The position numbers and the translations under genes were made by a program. Under the pieces are notes generated by a model. The model had not been told where the DNA came from. It worked only from the letters and a program-made list of their open reading frames with translations, and did not search any database. 64,000 nucleotides of DNA, taken from the NCBI RefSeq assembly GCF_035967765.1, contig NZ_JAYWIT010000022.1, one strand, 5' to 3'. The DNA is from Conexibacter stalactiti. Its GTDB lineage: Bacteria; Actinomycetota; Thermoleophilia; Solirubrobacterales; Solirubrobacteraceae. This document shows, piece by piece, positions 25,555 through 34,781 of this stretch (positions are counted from its first letter, which is position 1; every line of letters begins with the position of its first letter).

Positions 25555-27218
25555 CCGTTCACCGCCCGCGCGTGCAGCTCCCGCACGACCTTGCGCGCCG
25601 ACTCGATCGCCCCTGCCTGCCAGGCGATGTAGTAGCTGAGGTGGTCGCCGGCGAACCAGACGTTGCCGTCCGGCGCCAGCAGGCGGTCGTAGTGACCGCT
25701 CGTGCGCGACGGCCACGAGACCCAGCCGCCCTCGCTGTATCTGATCTTCTGCCAAGCGACCGAGAACGAGCTCGCCAGCTCGCGCTCATAGGAGTCGCCG
25801 TGGATCTTCTTCCCCTGCGCGACGGCGCGCGCGAGCCGTCCCTCCGGCGGCAGGTCGCCGTACGCGACGGCGTTGGCGCCGAAGTTGTAGTAGCCGACGA
25901 TCGTGCCGCGCTCGCCGAGGTAGCCGTACGACGGGTACCAGATCGTCGACAGGTCCATGTTCGTGTTCGTGATCCCGCCGATCAGCTTCTCGTCCTCCTC
26001 CCAGAAGCGCCGCCGGTACTCGAGCGCGATCTTGCCGACGGAGTTGGGCACCGCATACGCGAGCGCCTCTCTGACCGGCGCGGAGAAGTTGCTCGTCACG
26101 TTCTTGAGGACCTGTGGCGGAACGGTGCAGACGGCGTAGTCGCCGCGCAGCACGCGCGGCCGCCAGCCGCGCTGCTCGCCGACGGTCACTTCGACGCCGT
26201 CGGGCGTGTTGACGATCTCGCTGACGGGCGTGCCGTAGAGGATCTGCCCGCCTTGGCGCTGGACCGCTCTCGCCAGCGCGTATGGGATCTGGTCCATTCC
26301 GCCGACCGGCTGGAACATCAGCATCGCCTGGTCGTAGGAGAACTCGAACGAGAAGTAGTTGCCGACCTGGCTCTGCAGCACGTCAGTCAGCGAGAACGGC
26401 GGACCGAGGACGTCGCCCTCCTGGGTTCCGGCGCCCGGGTCGAGCGTGTAGCCGCGACGCGAGCCGCCCGTGTAGGCGTACGAGCCGGCGGGGTCGCCCG
26501 CTCTTCTGGCCCCGATCGCGCCGAAGTTGCGCAGGAACGCGATCAGCCGGTCTCTGTCCTCGGCGGTCAGGCGGCCGTCGAGCGCGCCCTGGTCGGTCGA
26601 CTTCGCCAGCAGCTCGGAGACGTAGCCGTAGACGTCGGCCTTCGCGGTGCGGTGACGGATTCTCTGCCCGCTGAGCCCGCCGACCTCCTCCTGGTAGTAG
26701 TAGGCATCCTCGTTGGCGTTCGTGAAGACCTCGATCGGGACGCCCAGCTCGCGGCAGTAGTCGACCGTCACCATGTGCTGCGCCAGCCGTGCCGGCCCCG
26801 CGTTGAGGTACTGGCCGTCGCTGAAGCGGGCTCGCTGCGGGCTGCCGCCGAGCTCGGTCTCGACGGTGCCGCCGCGCACCGTCCAGTTGCGCCCGCCGGG
26901 CCGCTCGCGCGCCTCCACGAGCGTCACGCGGTAGCCGGCCTTGCCGAGCTCGTAGGCGGTCACGAGCCCGGCGATGCCGGCGCCGAGCACGAGCACCCTT
27001 CTGCGGCCGCCATGGCCGCGCAAGCCGAAGTCCGACGCCGACGGGGGCTGCCACGCCCGCGTCTCGGCGGCCCACGCGGCCGGCGCGTTGGTCGGCGAGG
27101 CGACCAGGCCGAGCGCGTCCATCGTGGTGTAGAGCGCGCCGGCGCCCCCGGCCAGTCCGACCTTCGTCAGGAAGTCACGCCGCCGCATGGGCGGGATCGT
27201 CGAATCCGCGTCTGACAC
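25551..27218 (-). CDS. Tat-exported flavin amine/L-amino-acid oxidase
   Basis: 555 residues from a GTG with GGAGGACTC upstream. Tat signal RRRDFLTKVGLAGGAGALY (12-30). FAD-binding dinucleotide fold RVLVLGAGIAGLVTAYELGKAG (from about 74) and VEARERPGGRNWT. C-terminal flavin segment DGNVWFAGDHLSYYIAWQAGAIESARK. Residues such as YYNFGANAVAYGDLP fit the amine oxidase/LAAO family. It oxidises an amine or amino acid to an imine with H2O2 release outside the membrane. It is coupled by a 4-bp overlap to an exported RidA and divergent from a LuxR-type regulator. Confidence 0.9.
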   Translation of the reverse strand: MSDADSTIPPMRRRDFLTKVGLAGGAGALYTTMDALGLVASPTNAPAAWAAETRAWQPPSASDFGLRGHGGRRRVLVLGAGIAGLVTAYELGKAGYRVTLVEARERPGGRNWTVRGGTVETELGGSPQRARFSDGQYLNAGPARLAQHMVTVDYCRELGVPIEVFTNANEDAYYYQEEVGGLSGQRIRHRTAKADVYGYVSELLAKSTDQGALDGRLTAEDRDRLIAFLRNFGAIGARRAGDPAGSYAYTGGSRRGYTLDPGAGTQEGDVLGPPFSLTDVLQSQVGNYFSFEFSYDQAMLMFQPVGGMDQIPYALARAVQRQGGQILYGTPVSEIVNTPDGVEVTVGEQRGWRPRVLRGDYAVCTVPPQVLKNVTSNFSAPVREALAYAVPNSVGKIALEYRRRFWEEDEKLIGGITNTNMDLSTIWYPSYGYLGERGTIVGYYNFGANAVAYGDLPPEGRLARAVAQGKKIHGDSYERELASSFSVAWQKIRYSEGGWVSWPSRTSGHYDRLLAPDGNVWFAGDHLSYYIAWQAGAIESARKVVRELHARAVNG

Positions 27219-27292
27219 GAGTCCTCCAGTGGGTAGCGACCGGCCCGCAGTCTCGCCAGCGGAGGCCGGCGCGGACATGGCCATCGGGCATG

Positions 27293-27310
27293 ACGAACGC
27301 AAGCGTTCGT
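27293..27310. promoter_or_regulatory. 18-bp palindromic operator in the oxidase/LuxR divergent region
   Basis: ACGAACGCAAGCGTTCGT: perfect 8-bp arms with an AA centre, midway between the GTG of the oxidase (27218) and the LuxR gene (27402). Perfect arms of this length in a divergent promoter suggest a dimeric repressor or the neighbouring LAL regulator. Confidence 0.6.
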
Positions 27311-27340
27311 GCGCCAGCCGTCTCGTTTCGAGCGGGCGCC

Positions 27341-27355
27341 GGAGGGGTTGCCTCC
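27341..27355. repeat. Short hairpin GGAGG-N5-CCTCC
   Basis: A 5-bp perfect inverted repeat between the 18-bp palindrome and the TACGAT box of the LuxR gene. It could be part of the operator or a leader hairpin of the oxidase transcript. Confidence 0.3.
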
Positions 27356-27387
27356 AAACCTTCCTCATCCCTCGCCGCGCGGGCGCA

Positions 27388-27393
27388 TACGAT
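27388..27393 (+). promoter_or_regulatory. TACGAT -10-like box, leaderless-type
   Basis: TACGAT ends 8 nt before the ATG at 27402 (5 nt before an in-frame GTG at 27399). Confidence 0.55.
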
Positions 27394-27401
27394 CCGGTGT
27401 G

Positions 27402-30290
27402 ATGACCGCTGAGCTGCCCAACGCGCCACGTCCCGTCGGCGAGCCGCTGGTCGAGCGCGAACGCGAGCTGGCGCTGCTGCGCAGCCTGCTCGCCGAGGCG
27501 CTCGCGGGCGACGCGCGCGTGGCGCTGATCGAAGGGCAGGCGGGGATCGGCAAGAGCCGTCTGCTGGCTGAGCTGCGCAGCGAGGCGACCGCGGCGACGC
27601 CGGCCGTGCGCGTCTGCTCGGCGCGCGCGAGCGAGCTGGAGCGCGAGCTGCCGTTCGGCGTCGTGCGGCAGCTGTTCGAGCCGCTGCTGGCGCAGCCCGG
27701 CGCCGAGCGCTGGCTCACCGGCGCGGCCGCGAGCGCGCTGCCGGTCGTCAGCTCGATCGCCGAACCGGCCTCCGGTGAGGCGCCGCAGGACCCCTCCTTC
27801 GCCGTGCTGCACGGCCTCCACTGGCTCGTCGTCAACCTCGCCGCCGACGGCCCGCTCGTGCTCGCGATCGACGACCTGCACTGGTGCGACCGGCCGTCGC
27901 TGCGCTTCCTCGCCTACCTGCTGCGGCGGCTGGAGCAGCTGCCGGTGCTGGTCGCCGCGACCATGCGCGTCAACGAGCCCGGCAGCGACGCGGCGATCCT
28001 CGGCGAGATCGCGCACGACCCGGCCGCCGTCGCCGTGCGGCCCGGTCCGCTCAGCCGCGCGGGCGTGCGGGCGCTCGTGCGCGCGCGCCTGCGCGACGAC
28101 GCCGACGACCGCTTCTGCGACGCCTGCGGCGAGGTCACCGGCGGCAACCCGCTGCTGCTGCGCCAGCTGCTCGTCGGGCTCGCCGCCGACGGCGTCGAGC
28201 CGACCGCGGCGGGCGCCGCGCTCGTCCACGACGTCGGCCCGCGCGCCGTCTCGCGCACGGTGCTGCTGAGCCTCGCGCGGCTGCCGCCGGGCGCCGCCGC
28301 GGTCGCGCGCGCGGTCGCGGTGCTCGGCGAGAGCGCCGACGTGCGCGCGCTCGCGGCGCTCGCGCAGCTCGACGAGGCGGACGTCGGCGCCGCCGCGACC
28401 ACGCTCGTGCGCGCCGACCTGCTGCAACCCGAGCCGCCGCTCGCGTTCGTCCACCCGCTCGTGCGCGAGGCGGTGTACCAGGAGCTGGGGCACGCCCAGC
28501 GCGAGCAGCAGCACGCGCGCGCCGCCGCGCTGCTGCGCGACGCAGGCGCGCCGGCTGAGCACGTCGCGCAGCAGCTGCTGGCGGTCAATCCGCGCGGCGA
28601 GCAGTGGGCGGTGCAGCAGCTCCACGACGCCGCCCGCTCGGCGCTGCGCAAGGGCGCGCCCGACAGCGCCGCGACCTACCTGCGCCGCGCGCTGGAGGAG
28701 CCGCCGGCGCCGCAGCTGCTGCCGCAGACGCTGTTCGAGCTGGGCGTGACGGAGGCGCTGACGAGCGGCCCGGCCGCCACCGCCCACCTGCGCGCCGCCT
28801 ACGAAGGCTTCAGCGAGCCCGGCGCGCGCGGACATGCCGCCGTGATCTACGCGCGCACGCGGCTGTTCACCGGCTCGCCGCGCGCCGCCGGCGAGCTGGC
28901 CGAGGCGGCCGCCGCCGAGCTGCCGGACGAGTTCGTCGACCTCAGACAGGCGCTCGGCGCGATCGGCGCCGTCGCCTACAGCAGCGGCGCGGCCGACTGG
29001 CCGGCGGCCGGGCGCGCGCTCGGCCCGTTCCTCGACAGACGCGTCGGTGACGGCCCCGGCGCGAAGATGGCCGCCGCGATGGCCGGCTTCGTGCGCGCCG
29101 TCAGCGGCCAGATCGACGCCGCGGAGGGCGCGACGCTGGCGCGCGAGGCGCTCGCTGGCGGCGAGCTGATCCCCTACGACGGCAACCACGTCGGCGTCGG
29201 GACGATGTTCCTGCTCGCGCTCGCCGACGACGACGAGGCGCTCGCCGACCTCGACGCCAAACGCGCGTGGGCGCACGCCCACGGCTCGATCTTCGGCGTG
29301 ATGGGCACGAACCTGTGGGGCGGCTGGGTGCTGCTGCACCGCGGCGAGCTGCGCGCCGCCGAGGTCGAGGAGCGTCGCTCGCTGGAGCTGCAGACCGCCT
29401 GGCAGGAGACCGGCATCGGTCGCGCTTACGGGCTCGCGTTCCTGTCGGAGACGCTGATCGAGCGCGGCGACCTCGACGGCGCGCAGGGCGTGATCGACCA
29501 GCACACGCGCGGCCCGGCCGACGCCGAGGGCGGCCGCTTCGTGCTGCGCAGCACGATCCTGCTCGCGCTCGCGCGCGGCGACGGCGCGCGGGCGCTGGAG
29601 CTGGTCGCCGGCTACGGTCGCCGCGAGGGAGCGATCCTTCACCCCGCGTGGGAGCCGTGGCGCTCGCTGCAGGCGCGCGCGCTCGGCTTGCTGGGCCGCC
29701 ACGACGAGGCGCTGGAGCTGCTCGAGCCGGAGCTGGAGGCCGCCCGCCGCTGGGGCGCGCCCGGCATCGTCGGCGCCGCCCTGCGGATACGCGGTGAGCT
29801 GCTGGCGGGCGCCAGCCGCGACGAGGCGGCCGAGCAGCAGCTGCGCGAGGCGGCCGCGCTGCTGGCCGGCTCGACGCGTCGGCTGGAGCAGGCGAAGGCG
29901 CTCGCCGCGCTCGGCGAGCTGCTGCGCGAGCGCGGCGGCCCCGACGGTCGGGAGCAGGCGCGCGAGCCGCTGCGCGGCGCGCTCGCGCTGGCCGACGAGT
30001 GCGGCGCCGACGGGCTCGCCGAACGGGTCCGCACCGCGCTCGGCGCGATCGGCGCGCGGCCGCGGCGCGCGGCGATCGAAGGTGTGGCGGCGCTGACGGA
30101 CAGCGAACGGCGCGTCGCCGAGCTCGCTGCGGCCGGCGACAGCAACCGCGCGATCGCCGCGACGCTGCACGTCACCCCCAAGACCGTCGAGGTCCACCTG
30201 ACCAACGCCTACCGCAAGCTGGGGATCCGCTCACGGCGCGAACTTGCAGGTTTCTTGGGGGATCTCAGCCCCGCGGACGAGACCCCTTAG
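27402..30290 (+). CDS. LuxR-family transcriptional regulator, LAL type (first copy)
   Basis: 962 residues. AAA/STAND ATPase with Walker A GQAGIGKS (45-52) and Walker B LVLAIDDLHWCD (about 148-160), then a long TPR-like helical region, then a C-terminal LuxR helix-turn-helix (about 895-955): LTDSERRVAELAAAGDSNRAIAATLHVTPKTVEVHLTNAYRKLGI. LAL regulators are ATP-driven activators that sense an inducer through the helical middle. It is divergent from the oxidase-RidA pair, which it may control. Only a few arginines are AGA, unlike the envelope genes. Confidence 0.92.
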   Translation: MTAELPNAPRPVGEPLVERERELALLRSLLAEALAGDARVALIEGQAGIGKSRLLAELRSEATAATPAVRVCSARASELERELPFGVVRQLFEPLLAQPGAERWLTGAAASALPVVSSIAEPASGEAPQDPSFAVLHGLHWLVVNLAADGPLVLAIDDLHWCDRPSLRFLAYLLRRLEQLPVLVAATMRVNEPGSDAAILGEIAHDPAAVAVRPGPLSRAGVRALVRARLRDDADDRFCDACGEVTGGNPLLLRQLLVGLAADGVEPTAAGAALVHDVGPRAVSRTVLLSLARLPPGAAAVARAVAVLGESADVRALAALAQLDEADVGAAATTLVRADLLQPEPPLAFVHPLVREAVYQELGHAQREQQHARAAALLRDAGAPAEHVAQQLLAVNPRGEQWAVQQLHDAARSALRKGAPDSAATYLRRALEEPPAPQLLPQTLFELGVTEALTSGPAATAHLRAAYEGFSEPGARGHAAVIYARTRLFTGSPRAAGELAEAAAAELPDEFVDLRQALGAIGAVAYSSGAADWPAAGRALGPFLDRRVGDGPGAKMAAAMAGFVRAVSGQIDAAEGATLAREALAGGELIPYDGNHVGVGTMFLLALADDDEALADLDAKRAWAHAHGSIFGVMGTNLWGGWVLLHRGELRAAEVEERRSLELQTAWQETGIGRAYGLAFLSETLIERGDLDGAQGVIDQHTRGPADAEGGRFVLRSTILLALARGDGARALELVAGYGRREGAILHPAWEPWRSLQARALGLLGRHDEALELLEPELEAARRWGAPGIVGAALRIRGELLAGASRDEAAEQQLREAAALLAGSTRRLEQAKALAALGELLRERGGPDGREQAREPLRGALALADECGADGLAERVRTALGAIGARPRRAAIEGVAALTDSERRVAELAAAGDSNRAIAATLHVTPKTVEVHLTNAYRKLGIRSRRELAGFLGDLSPADETP

Positions 30291-30332
30291 TCCCCTAGGG
30301 GCCAAAGTTTGGGGTCGCCGTCTCGGGGTCTC
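30279..30332. repeat. Nested inverted repeats over the LuxR stop codon
   Basis: Outer arms GAGACCCC (30279-30286) and GGGGTCTC (30325-30332), with an inner perfect palindrome CCCCTAGGGG (30292-30301). The structure covers the LuxR stop codon and the leader of the small ORF. It could be a terminator/attenuator or a regulatory leader. Confidence 0.5.
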
Positions 30333-30372
30333 CTCGATGTGCGGGGCCGGGCGATCCCCGATGCTCCGCAAC

Positions 30373-30633
30373 ATGGACCGCCCCACGCCCCTGACACTCA
30401 CCCTCACGGTGCAGCTCCAGCTCGACGAGGATGCCTTCACCGGACGCGCCCTCGACGACCTCGGCGCCGACCGCGAGTTCAGCGGCTGGCTCGGTCTGAT
30501 CGCCGCGATCGACGAGCTGATCGACACGGCGCCGGCACGCTCACGCGACGACCGCGATCACAACGGCGGCACAAACGACGCCGACGACACCGACGCAGCT
30601 TCCGACGAGAGAGGCGTTGAGACCTCATGCTGA
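30373..30633 (+). CDS. Small acidic hypothetical protein preceding a LAL regulator
   Basis: 86 residues from the ATG at 30373 (a second in-frame ATG at 30361 would add four residues). The first half is beta/helix-like with alternating hydrophobics (LTLTLTVQLQLDED, FSGWLGLIAAIDELID); the second half is a low-complexity, strongly acidic tail with many Asp. No known domain. Its stop lies inside the start of the next LuxR gene (7-bp overlap), so translation is probably coupled. It could be a modulator of that regulator. Confidence 0.6.
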   Translation: MDRPTPLTLTLTVQLQLDEDAFTGRALDDLGADREFSGWLGLIAAIDELIDTAPARSRDDRDHNGGTNDADDTDAASDERGVETSC

Positions 30634-33587
30634 TGACCGATCCAGCCCGCCCCGAGCCGCTCGACGCGCTGCTGAGCGCCGTCGCGGCGCCGCCCGCGCT
30701 GCGGCGCGAGAGCTTCGGCACCGTCCCCGGCGACGGGCCGCGTCCGCTCGTCGGCCGCGCCGCCGAGCTGGCCGCGGTCACGCGCGCGGTCGGCGGCGTC
30801 AGCGCCGGCGACGCACGCATGCTGACGATCATCGGCGAGGCCGGGATCGGCAAGAGCGCGCTGCTCGCCGCCGCGCGCCGCCAGGCCGAGGAGGCCGGTG
30901 TGCTGGTGCTGGAGGGCCGCGCTGCCGAGCATGAGCGCGACGTCCCCTTCGGTGCGATCGTCGACGCGCTCGACGACCACGTCGCGGCGCTGCACCCGCG
31001 CCGGATCGAGGAGCTGGGACCGGAGCTGGCGGCGATCCTGCCGGCCGCCGCCGCGCACTCCGACGGGATGACCGCGATCGCCGTCCCGACGACGGCCGCG
31101 GAGCGCTTCCGCTACCACCGCGCGCTGCGCGCGCTGCTGGAGCAGCTCGGGCGTGAGCGGCCGGTCGCGCTGCTCCTCGACGACCTCCACTGGGCTGACG
31201 ACGCCTCCGTCGAGTTCGTCCTGCACCTGCTGCGGCGCCCGCCGCGCACCGCCTGCCTCGCCGTCTTCGCGCTGCGCCCGCTGGCGCCGGCGCCGCAGCT
31301 GCTCGACGCCGCTCGCAACGCGCCGCGCTGCGAGCAGCTCGCGCTCAGCCCGCTGTCGCACGAGGCGTCGCTGACGCTGCTGGAGGCGGTCTCCGACCGC
31401 GAGCTGAAGGAGCGGATCGTGCGCGAGGCCGGCGGCAACCCGCTGTTCCTCGAGGAGATGGCGAGAATCATGCGCCACCCCGGCGCGTCGCTGCCGCCGA
31501 CGCTCGTCGCCGCCGTGCAGCTGGAGGTGCAGTCGCTGCCGCCCGCGTCGCGGATGCTGATCGACGGCGCCGCCGTCGCCGGCGACCCGTTCGACCCGGA
31601 GCTGGCCGCGGCCGCCGCCGCGCTCGACCCGCTCGACACGCTCTCGCTGCTCGACGAGCTGGTCGCCGCCGACCTGCTGCGGCCGACCGGCGGCCGCGCC
31701 TTCCGCTTCCGCCACCCGCTCGTGCGGCGCGCCGTCTACGACGCGGCGCCTCCCGGCTGGCGGCTGGCCGCGCACGAGCGCGCCGCGGTCGCGCTGGCGC
31801 AGCGCGGCGCCTCCCCGACGGCGCGCGCCTACCACGTCGAGCAGGCCGCCCGGCCCGGCGACGAGAGCGCGATCGCGCTGCTGGCTGAGGCCGCCGGCAC
31901 CGCCGGCGACACCGCCCCTGCGACCGCCGCGCGCTGGTATGGCGCGGCCGCGCGCCTGCTGCCGCATGACCAGCCCGACCGCCGCGCGACGCTGCTGGTG
32001 CCGATGGCGCTGGCGCTCGCCAACGCGGGCAGGCTCGACGACGCGCGCGGCGTGCTGATCGAGGTGCTGACGCTGCTGCCGGCCGGCCCGACGCCGACGC
32101 GCCTGGCTGTCATCGCCGCCTGCTCGGGCGTCGAGCAGACGCTCGGCCGTCACGTCGAGGCGCGCCGGCGGCTGCTGGTCGCGCTCGAGGACGCGCCGCC
32201 GGAGGCCGAGGCGATGCTCTCCTACGAGCTGGCGCTGGGCTGCTTCCACATGGGCGACGACAGCGGCCTGCGCACCTGGGCCTCGCGCGCGCTGGAGCGC
32301 GCGACCGACGCCGAGCCGGCGCTGGTCGCCGGCGCCGAGGCGATGGTCGGCGTCGCGCAGATCCGCGCCGGCGAGCCGGCGACGGGGCTGGAGCTGCTGA
32401 GCGCCGCGACGGACAGACTGACCGCGCTCGACGACGACGCGCTCGCCGCGCGGCTGGACGCGAGCTTCCTGCTCGGCATGTGCCTGCTGCTGGCCGAGCT
32501 CCCGCGCGACGCGAAGGGCATCTTCGTGCGCGCGCTCAACGTCGCCCGCGCGACCCGCCAGGGTCACATGCTGGCGCCGCTGTCGACCGGCCGCACGATG
32601 GGCCTCGTCGGCCTGCTCGACCTCGACGCGGCCGCCAGAGAGGCCGAGGAGGCGGAGGAGATCGCCCGCCTCCAGGGCGTCCAGTACCAGCTCTACTGGT
32701 CGCTGTGGACGCGTGCGTGGGTCCACTGGGAGCGCGGCGAGACGACCGCCTGCGAGCGCGTCAGCAGCGAGTGCGCGCAGATGGCGGCGACGCTCGACGA
32801 CGAGAGCGTGATGATCCGCACCGGCCGCTGCAACATGGCCGCGCTGCGCGCCGCGCAGGAGCCCGAGGCCGCGATCGAGCAGATGCTCGACGCCGGCGGG
32901 CCGCTGCTGGAGCAGGTCGACACCGAGTGGTCGTCGTGGCTGCTGCTGCAGCTCGTGCGCGCCGGCGTCGCCGCCGGGCGGATCGAGGACGCGCAGCGCT
33001 GGAGCGACCACCTGACCGCGCACGCGCAGAGAATGGGGATCGCCGGCACGACCGCGCGGGCGCTGATGGCGCAGGCCGAGCTGGCGCTGGCGGCGGAGGA
33101 CGGCCGCGCGGCCGCGCTGCTGGCGCACCAGGCCGCGACGCACGGCGCCGCCGTCGGGCTCCAGCTCGACGACGTCGGCGCGCGCCTGCTGGAGGGCCGG
33201 GCGCTGGCGCTGGCCGGCGACCGCGACGCGGCGCTGACGGTGCTGCACCGCGTCGTCGCCGACGCGGCCGCCGCCGGCGCGATGCGCCTCCATGACGCCG
33301 CCGCGCGCGAGCTGCGCCGCCTCGGCGCGCGCGTTTCCGCCGAGGCGCGCCGCGCGACCGACGGCGCCGCCGGCAGCGGCGCCGGCCGGATCGAGTCGCT
33401 GACCCCGCGCGAGCGCGAGATCGCCGAACTGGTCGCGCAGGGCCAGGCGAACAAGCAGGTCGCCGCGACGCTCTTCCTCAGCGAGAAGACGATCGAGCAC
33501 CACCTCTCGCGCGTCTACGCGAAGGTCGGCGTCCGCTCCCGCACCGAGCTGGCCGCCGTCTTCGCGCGGGCGACCGGCGGGGAGTAG
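30627..33587 (+). CDS. LuxR-family transcriptional regulator, LAL type (second copy)
   Basis: 986 residues. Walker A GEAGIGKS (70-77), Walker B VALLLDDLHWADD (about 185-197), REAGGNPLFLEEMAR and FRFRHPLVRRAVYDA as in LAL proteins, TPR-like middle region, and a C-terminal helix-turn-helix LTPREREIAELVAQGQANKQVAATLFLSEKTIEHHLSRVYAKVGV. Start ATG at 30627 or 30633. It resembles the first copy in layout but the sequences differ widely, so this is an old duplication or convergent placement. Confidence 0.92.
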   Translation: MLMTDPARPEPLDALLSAVAAPPALRRESFGTVPGDGPRPLVGRAAELAAVTRAVGGVSAGDARMLTIIGEAGIGKSALLAAARRQAEEAGVLVLEGRAAEHERDVPFGAIVDALDDHVAALHPRRIEELGPELAAILPAAAAHSDGMTAIAVPTTAAERFRYHRALRALLEQLGRERPVALLLDDLHWADDASVEFVLHLLRRPPRTACLAVFALRPLAPAPQLLDAARNAPRCEQLALSPLSHEASLTLLEAVSDRELKERIVREAGGNPLFLEEMARIMRHPGASLPPTLVAAVQLEVQSLPPASRMLIDGAAVAGDPFDPELAAAAAALDPLDTLSLLDELVAADLLRPTGGRAFRFRHPLVRRAVYDAAPPGWRLAAHERAAVALAQRGASPTARAYHVEQAARPGDESAIALLAEAAGTAGDTAPATAARWYGAAARLLPHDQPDRRATLLVPMALALANAGRLDDARGVLIEVLTLLPAGPTPTRLAVIAACSGVEQTLGRHVEARRRLLVALEDAPPEAEAMLSYELALGCFHMGDDSGLRTWASRALERATDAEPALVAGAEAMVGVAQIRAGEPATGLELLSAATDRLTALDDDALAARLDASFLLGMCLLLAELPRDAKGIFVRALNVARATRQGHMLAPLSTGRTMGLVGLLDLDAAAREAEEAEEIARLQGVQYQLYWSLWTRAWVHWERGETTACERVSSECAQMAATLDDESVMIRTGRCNMAALRAAQEPEAAIEQMLDAGGPLLEQVDTEWSSWLLLQLVRAGVAAGRIEDAQRWSDHLTAHAQRMGIAGTTARALMAQAELALAAEDGRAAALLAHQAATHGAAVGLQLDDVGARLLEGRALALAGDRDAALTVLHRVVADAAAAGAMRLHDAAARELRRLGARVSAEARRATDGAAGSGAGRIESLTPREREIAELVAQGQANKQVAATLFLSEKTIEHHLSRVYAKVGVRSRTELAAVFARATGGE

Positions 33588-33608
33588 CCGCCACCCCGCA
33601 ACCCCCGG

Positions 33609-34682
33609 CTACGGCGCGATGCGGATGATGCGGTCGTCGCCGTCGCGGGGGTCGCCGCGGCCGTCGGTGTTGGAGGTCGCGACCCAGAGGGCGCCGTCGG
33701 GAGCGCGGACGACGGTGCGGAGGCGGCCGTAGCGGCCGTCGAGCGTCGCGCGCGGGCTGCCGGTGGAGGCGCCGCGCAGGGGGACGCGCCACAGCCGCTC
33801 GCCGCGCAGCGCGGCGACGAACAGCGTCGAGCCGGCGATCGCGGCGCCGGAGGGCGAGGCCTCGGAGGTCGGCCACGTGACGAGCGGGTTGACGTAGCGG
33901 CCGCCGTCAGTCGAGCCCCTGCCCTCGACGACCGGCCAGCCGTAGTTGCGGCCGGGTCTGATCAGGTTGACCTCGTCGAAGCGGTCCTGGCCGAACTCGG
34001 TCGCCCACAGGCGGCCGGCTCTGTCCCACGCCAGGCCCTGAACGTTGCGGTGGCCGAGCGACCACACGAGCGAGCCGGGGATCGGGTTGTCGGACGGCGC
34101 GCTGCCGTCCGCGTTCATCCGCAGGATCTTGCCGTTGCGCGAGTCGCGCTGCTGCGCGAGGTCGGGGTCGGCGGCATCGCCGACGCCGGCGTACAGCTTG
34201 CCGTCGGGGCCGAAGGCGATCCGCCCGCCGTTGTGGTTGAAGGCGCGCGCCAGGCCGGTCACGATCGCGCGCGGTCTGCCGCCCAGTCTGAAGCGCACGA
34301 TGCGGTTGTCGCGCGCGGAGGTGAAGTAGGCGTAGACGAGCCGGTCGCGCGCGTAGCCCGGCGAGACGGCGAGGCCGAGCAGGCCGCCCTCGCCGGCCCC
34401 GGTGTCGACGCCCGGCACCGTCATCACCGTGCGCGCGCTGCCGCCGCCGGCCGGGATCCGCTTGATCCGCCCGGTCGTGCGCTCGGCCACCAGTGCGTCG
34501 CCGCCGGGCAGGAAAGCGATCCCCCACGGCACCTCCAGGCCGGTCGCGATCGTTCTGACCGCGGCGCTCTCGGCGGCCGGTGCGGCGGCGTCGTCCGATC
34601 CGGAGTCGGAGTCCGACGCGCACGCGGCCGGCGCGAGCGTGAGTGGAGTCAGCAGGAGGAGCGTGAGCAGGGAGCGGCGCAT
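33609..34682 (-). CDS. PQQ-dependent sugar dehydrogenase-like lipoprotein (GSDH family)
   Basis: 357 residues from the ATG at 34682. Signal peptide with a lipobox-like LAPAAC (Cys about 21), then a six-bladed beta-propeller: TGLEVPWGIAFLPGGDALVAERTTGRI, GEGGLLGLAVSPGY, FNHNGGRIAFGPDGKLYAGVGD, LGHRNVQGLAWDRAGRLWATEFG and NYGWPVVEG are the soluble glucose dehydrogenase/aldose sugar dehydrogenase blades, with the His of GHRN conserved. It probably oxidises sugars at the outer face of the membrane using PQQ. AGA-rich coding. Confidence 0.88.
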   Translation of the reverse strand: MRRSLLTLLLLTPLTLAPAACASDSDSGSDDAAAPAAESAAVRTIATGLEVPWGIAFLPGGDALVAERTTGRIKRIPAGGGSARTVMTVPGVDTGAGEGGLLGLAVSPGYARDRLVYAYFTSARDNRIVRFRLGGRPRAIVTGLARAFNHNGGRIAFGPDGKLYAGVGDAADPDLAQQRDSRNGKILRMNADGSAPSDNPIPGSLVWSLGHRNVQGLAWDRAGRLWATEFGQDRFDEVNLIRPGRNYGWPVVEGRGSTDGGRYVNPLVTWPTSEASPSGAAIAGSTLFVAALRGERLWRVPLRGASTGSPRATLDGRYGRLRTVVRAPDGALWVATSNTDGRGDPRDGDDRIIRIAP

Positions 34683-34754
34683 CTCATGACCCTGCCCGCT
34701 CGCGGCGCGCAGCTCACGTTGCGGATGAATGGAGTTCCTCGACAAATGTGGTAG

Positions 34755-34779
34755 CTCTATGCGAGTAGTGCTTATAGAG
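34755..34779. promoter_or_regulatory. Inverted repeat CTCTAT-N13-ATAGAG in an AT-rich promoter
   Basis: Perfect 6-bp arms within the AT-rich 34683-34792 region, ending 13 bp before the ATG of the second AAA ATPase. A plausible operator. Confidence 0.45.
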
Positions 34780-34781
34780 TT

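Noticed and set aside
25551..30197. Very long minus-strand frame containing the oxidase
   Set aside because: Only the part after the GTG at 27218 has a ribosome-binding site, Tat signal and FAD fold; the rest is antisense to the LuxR gene.
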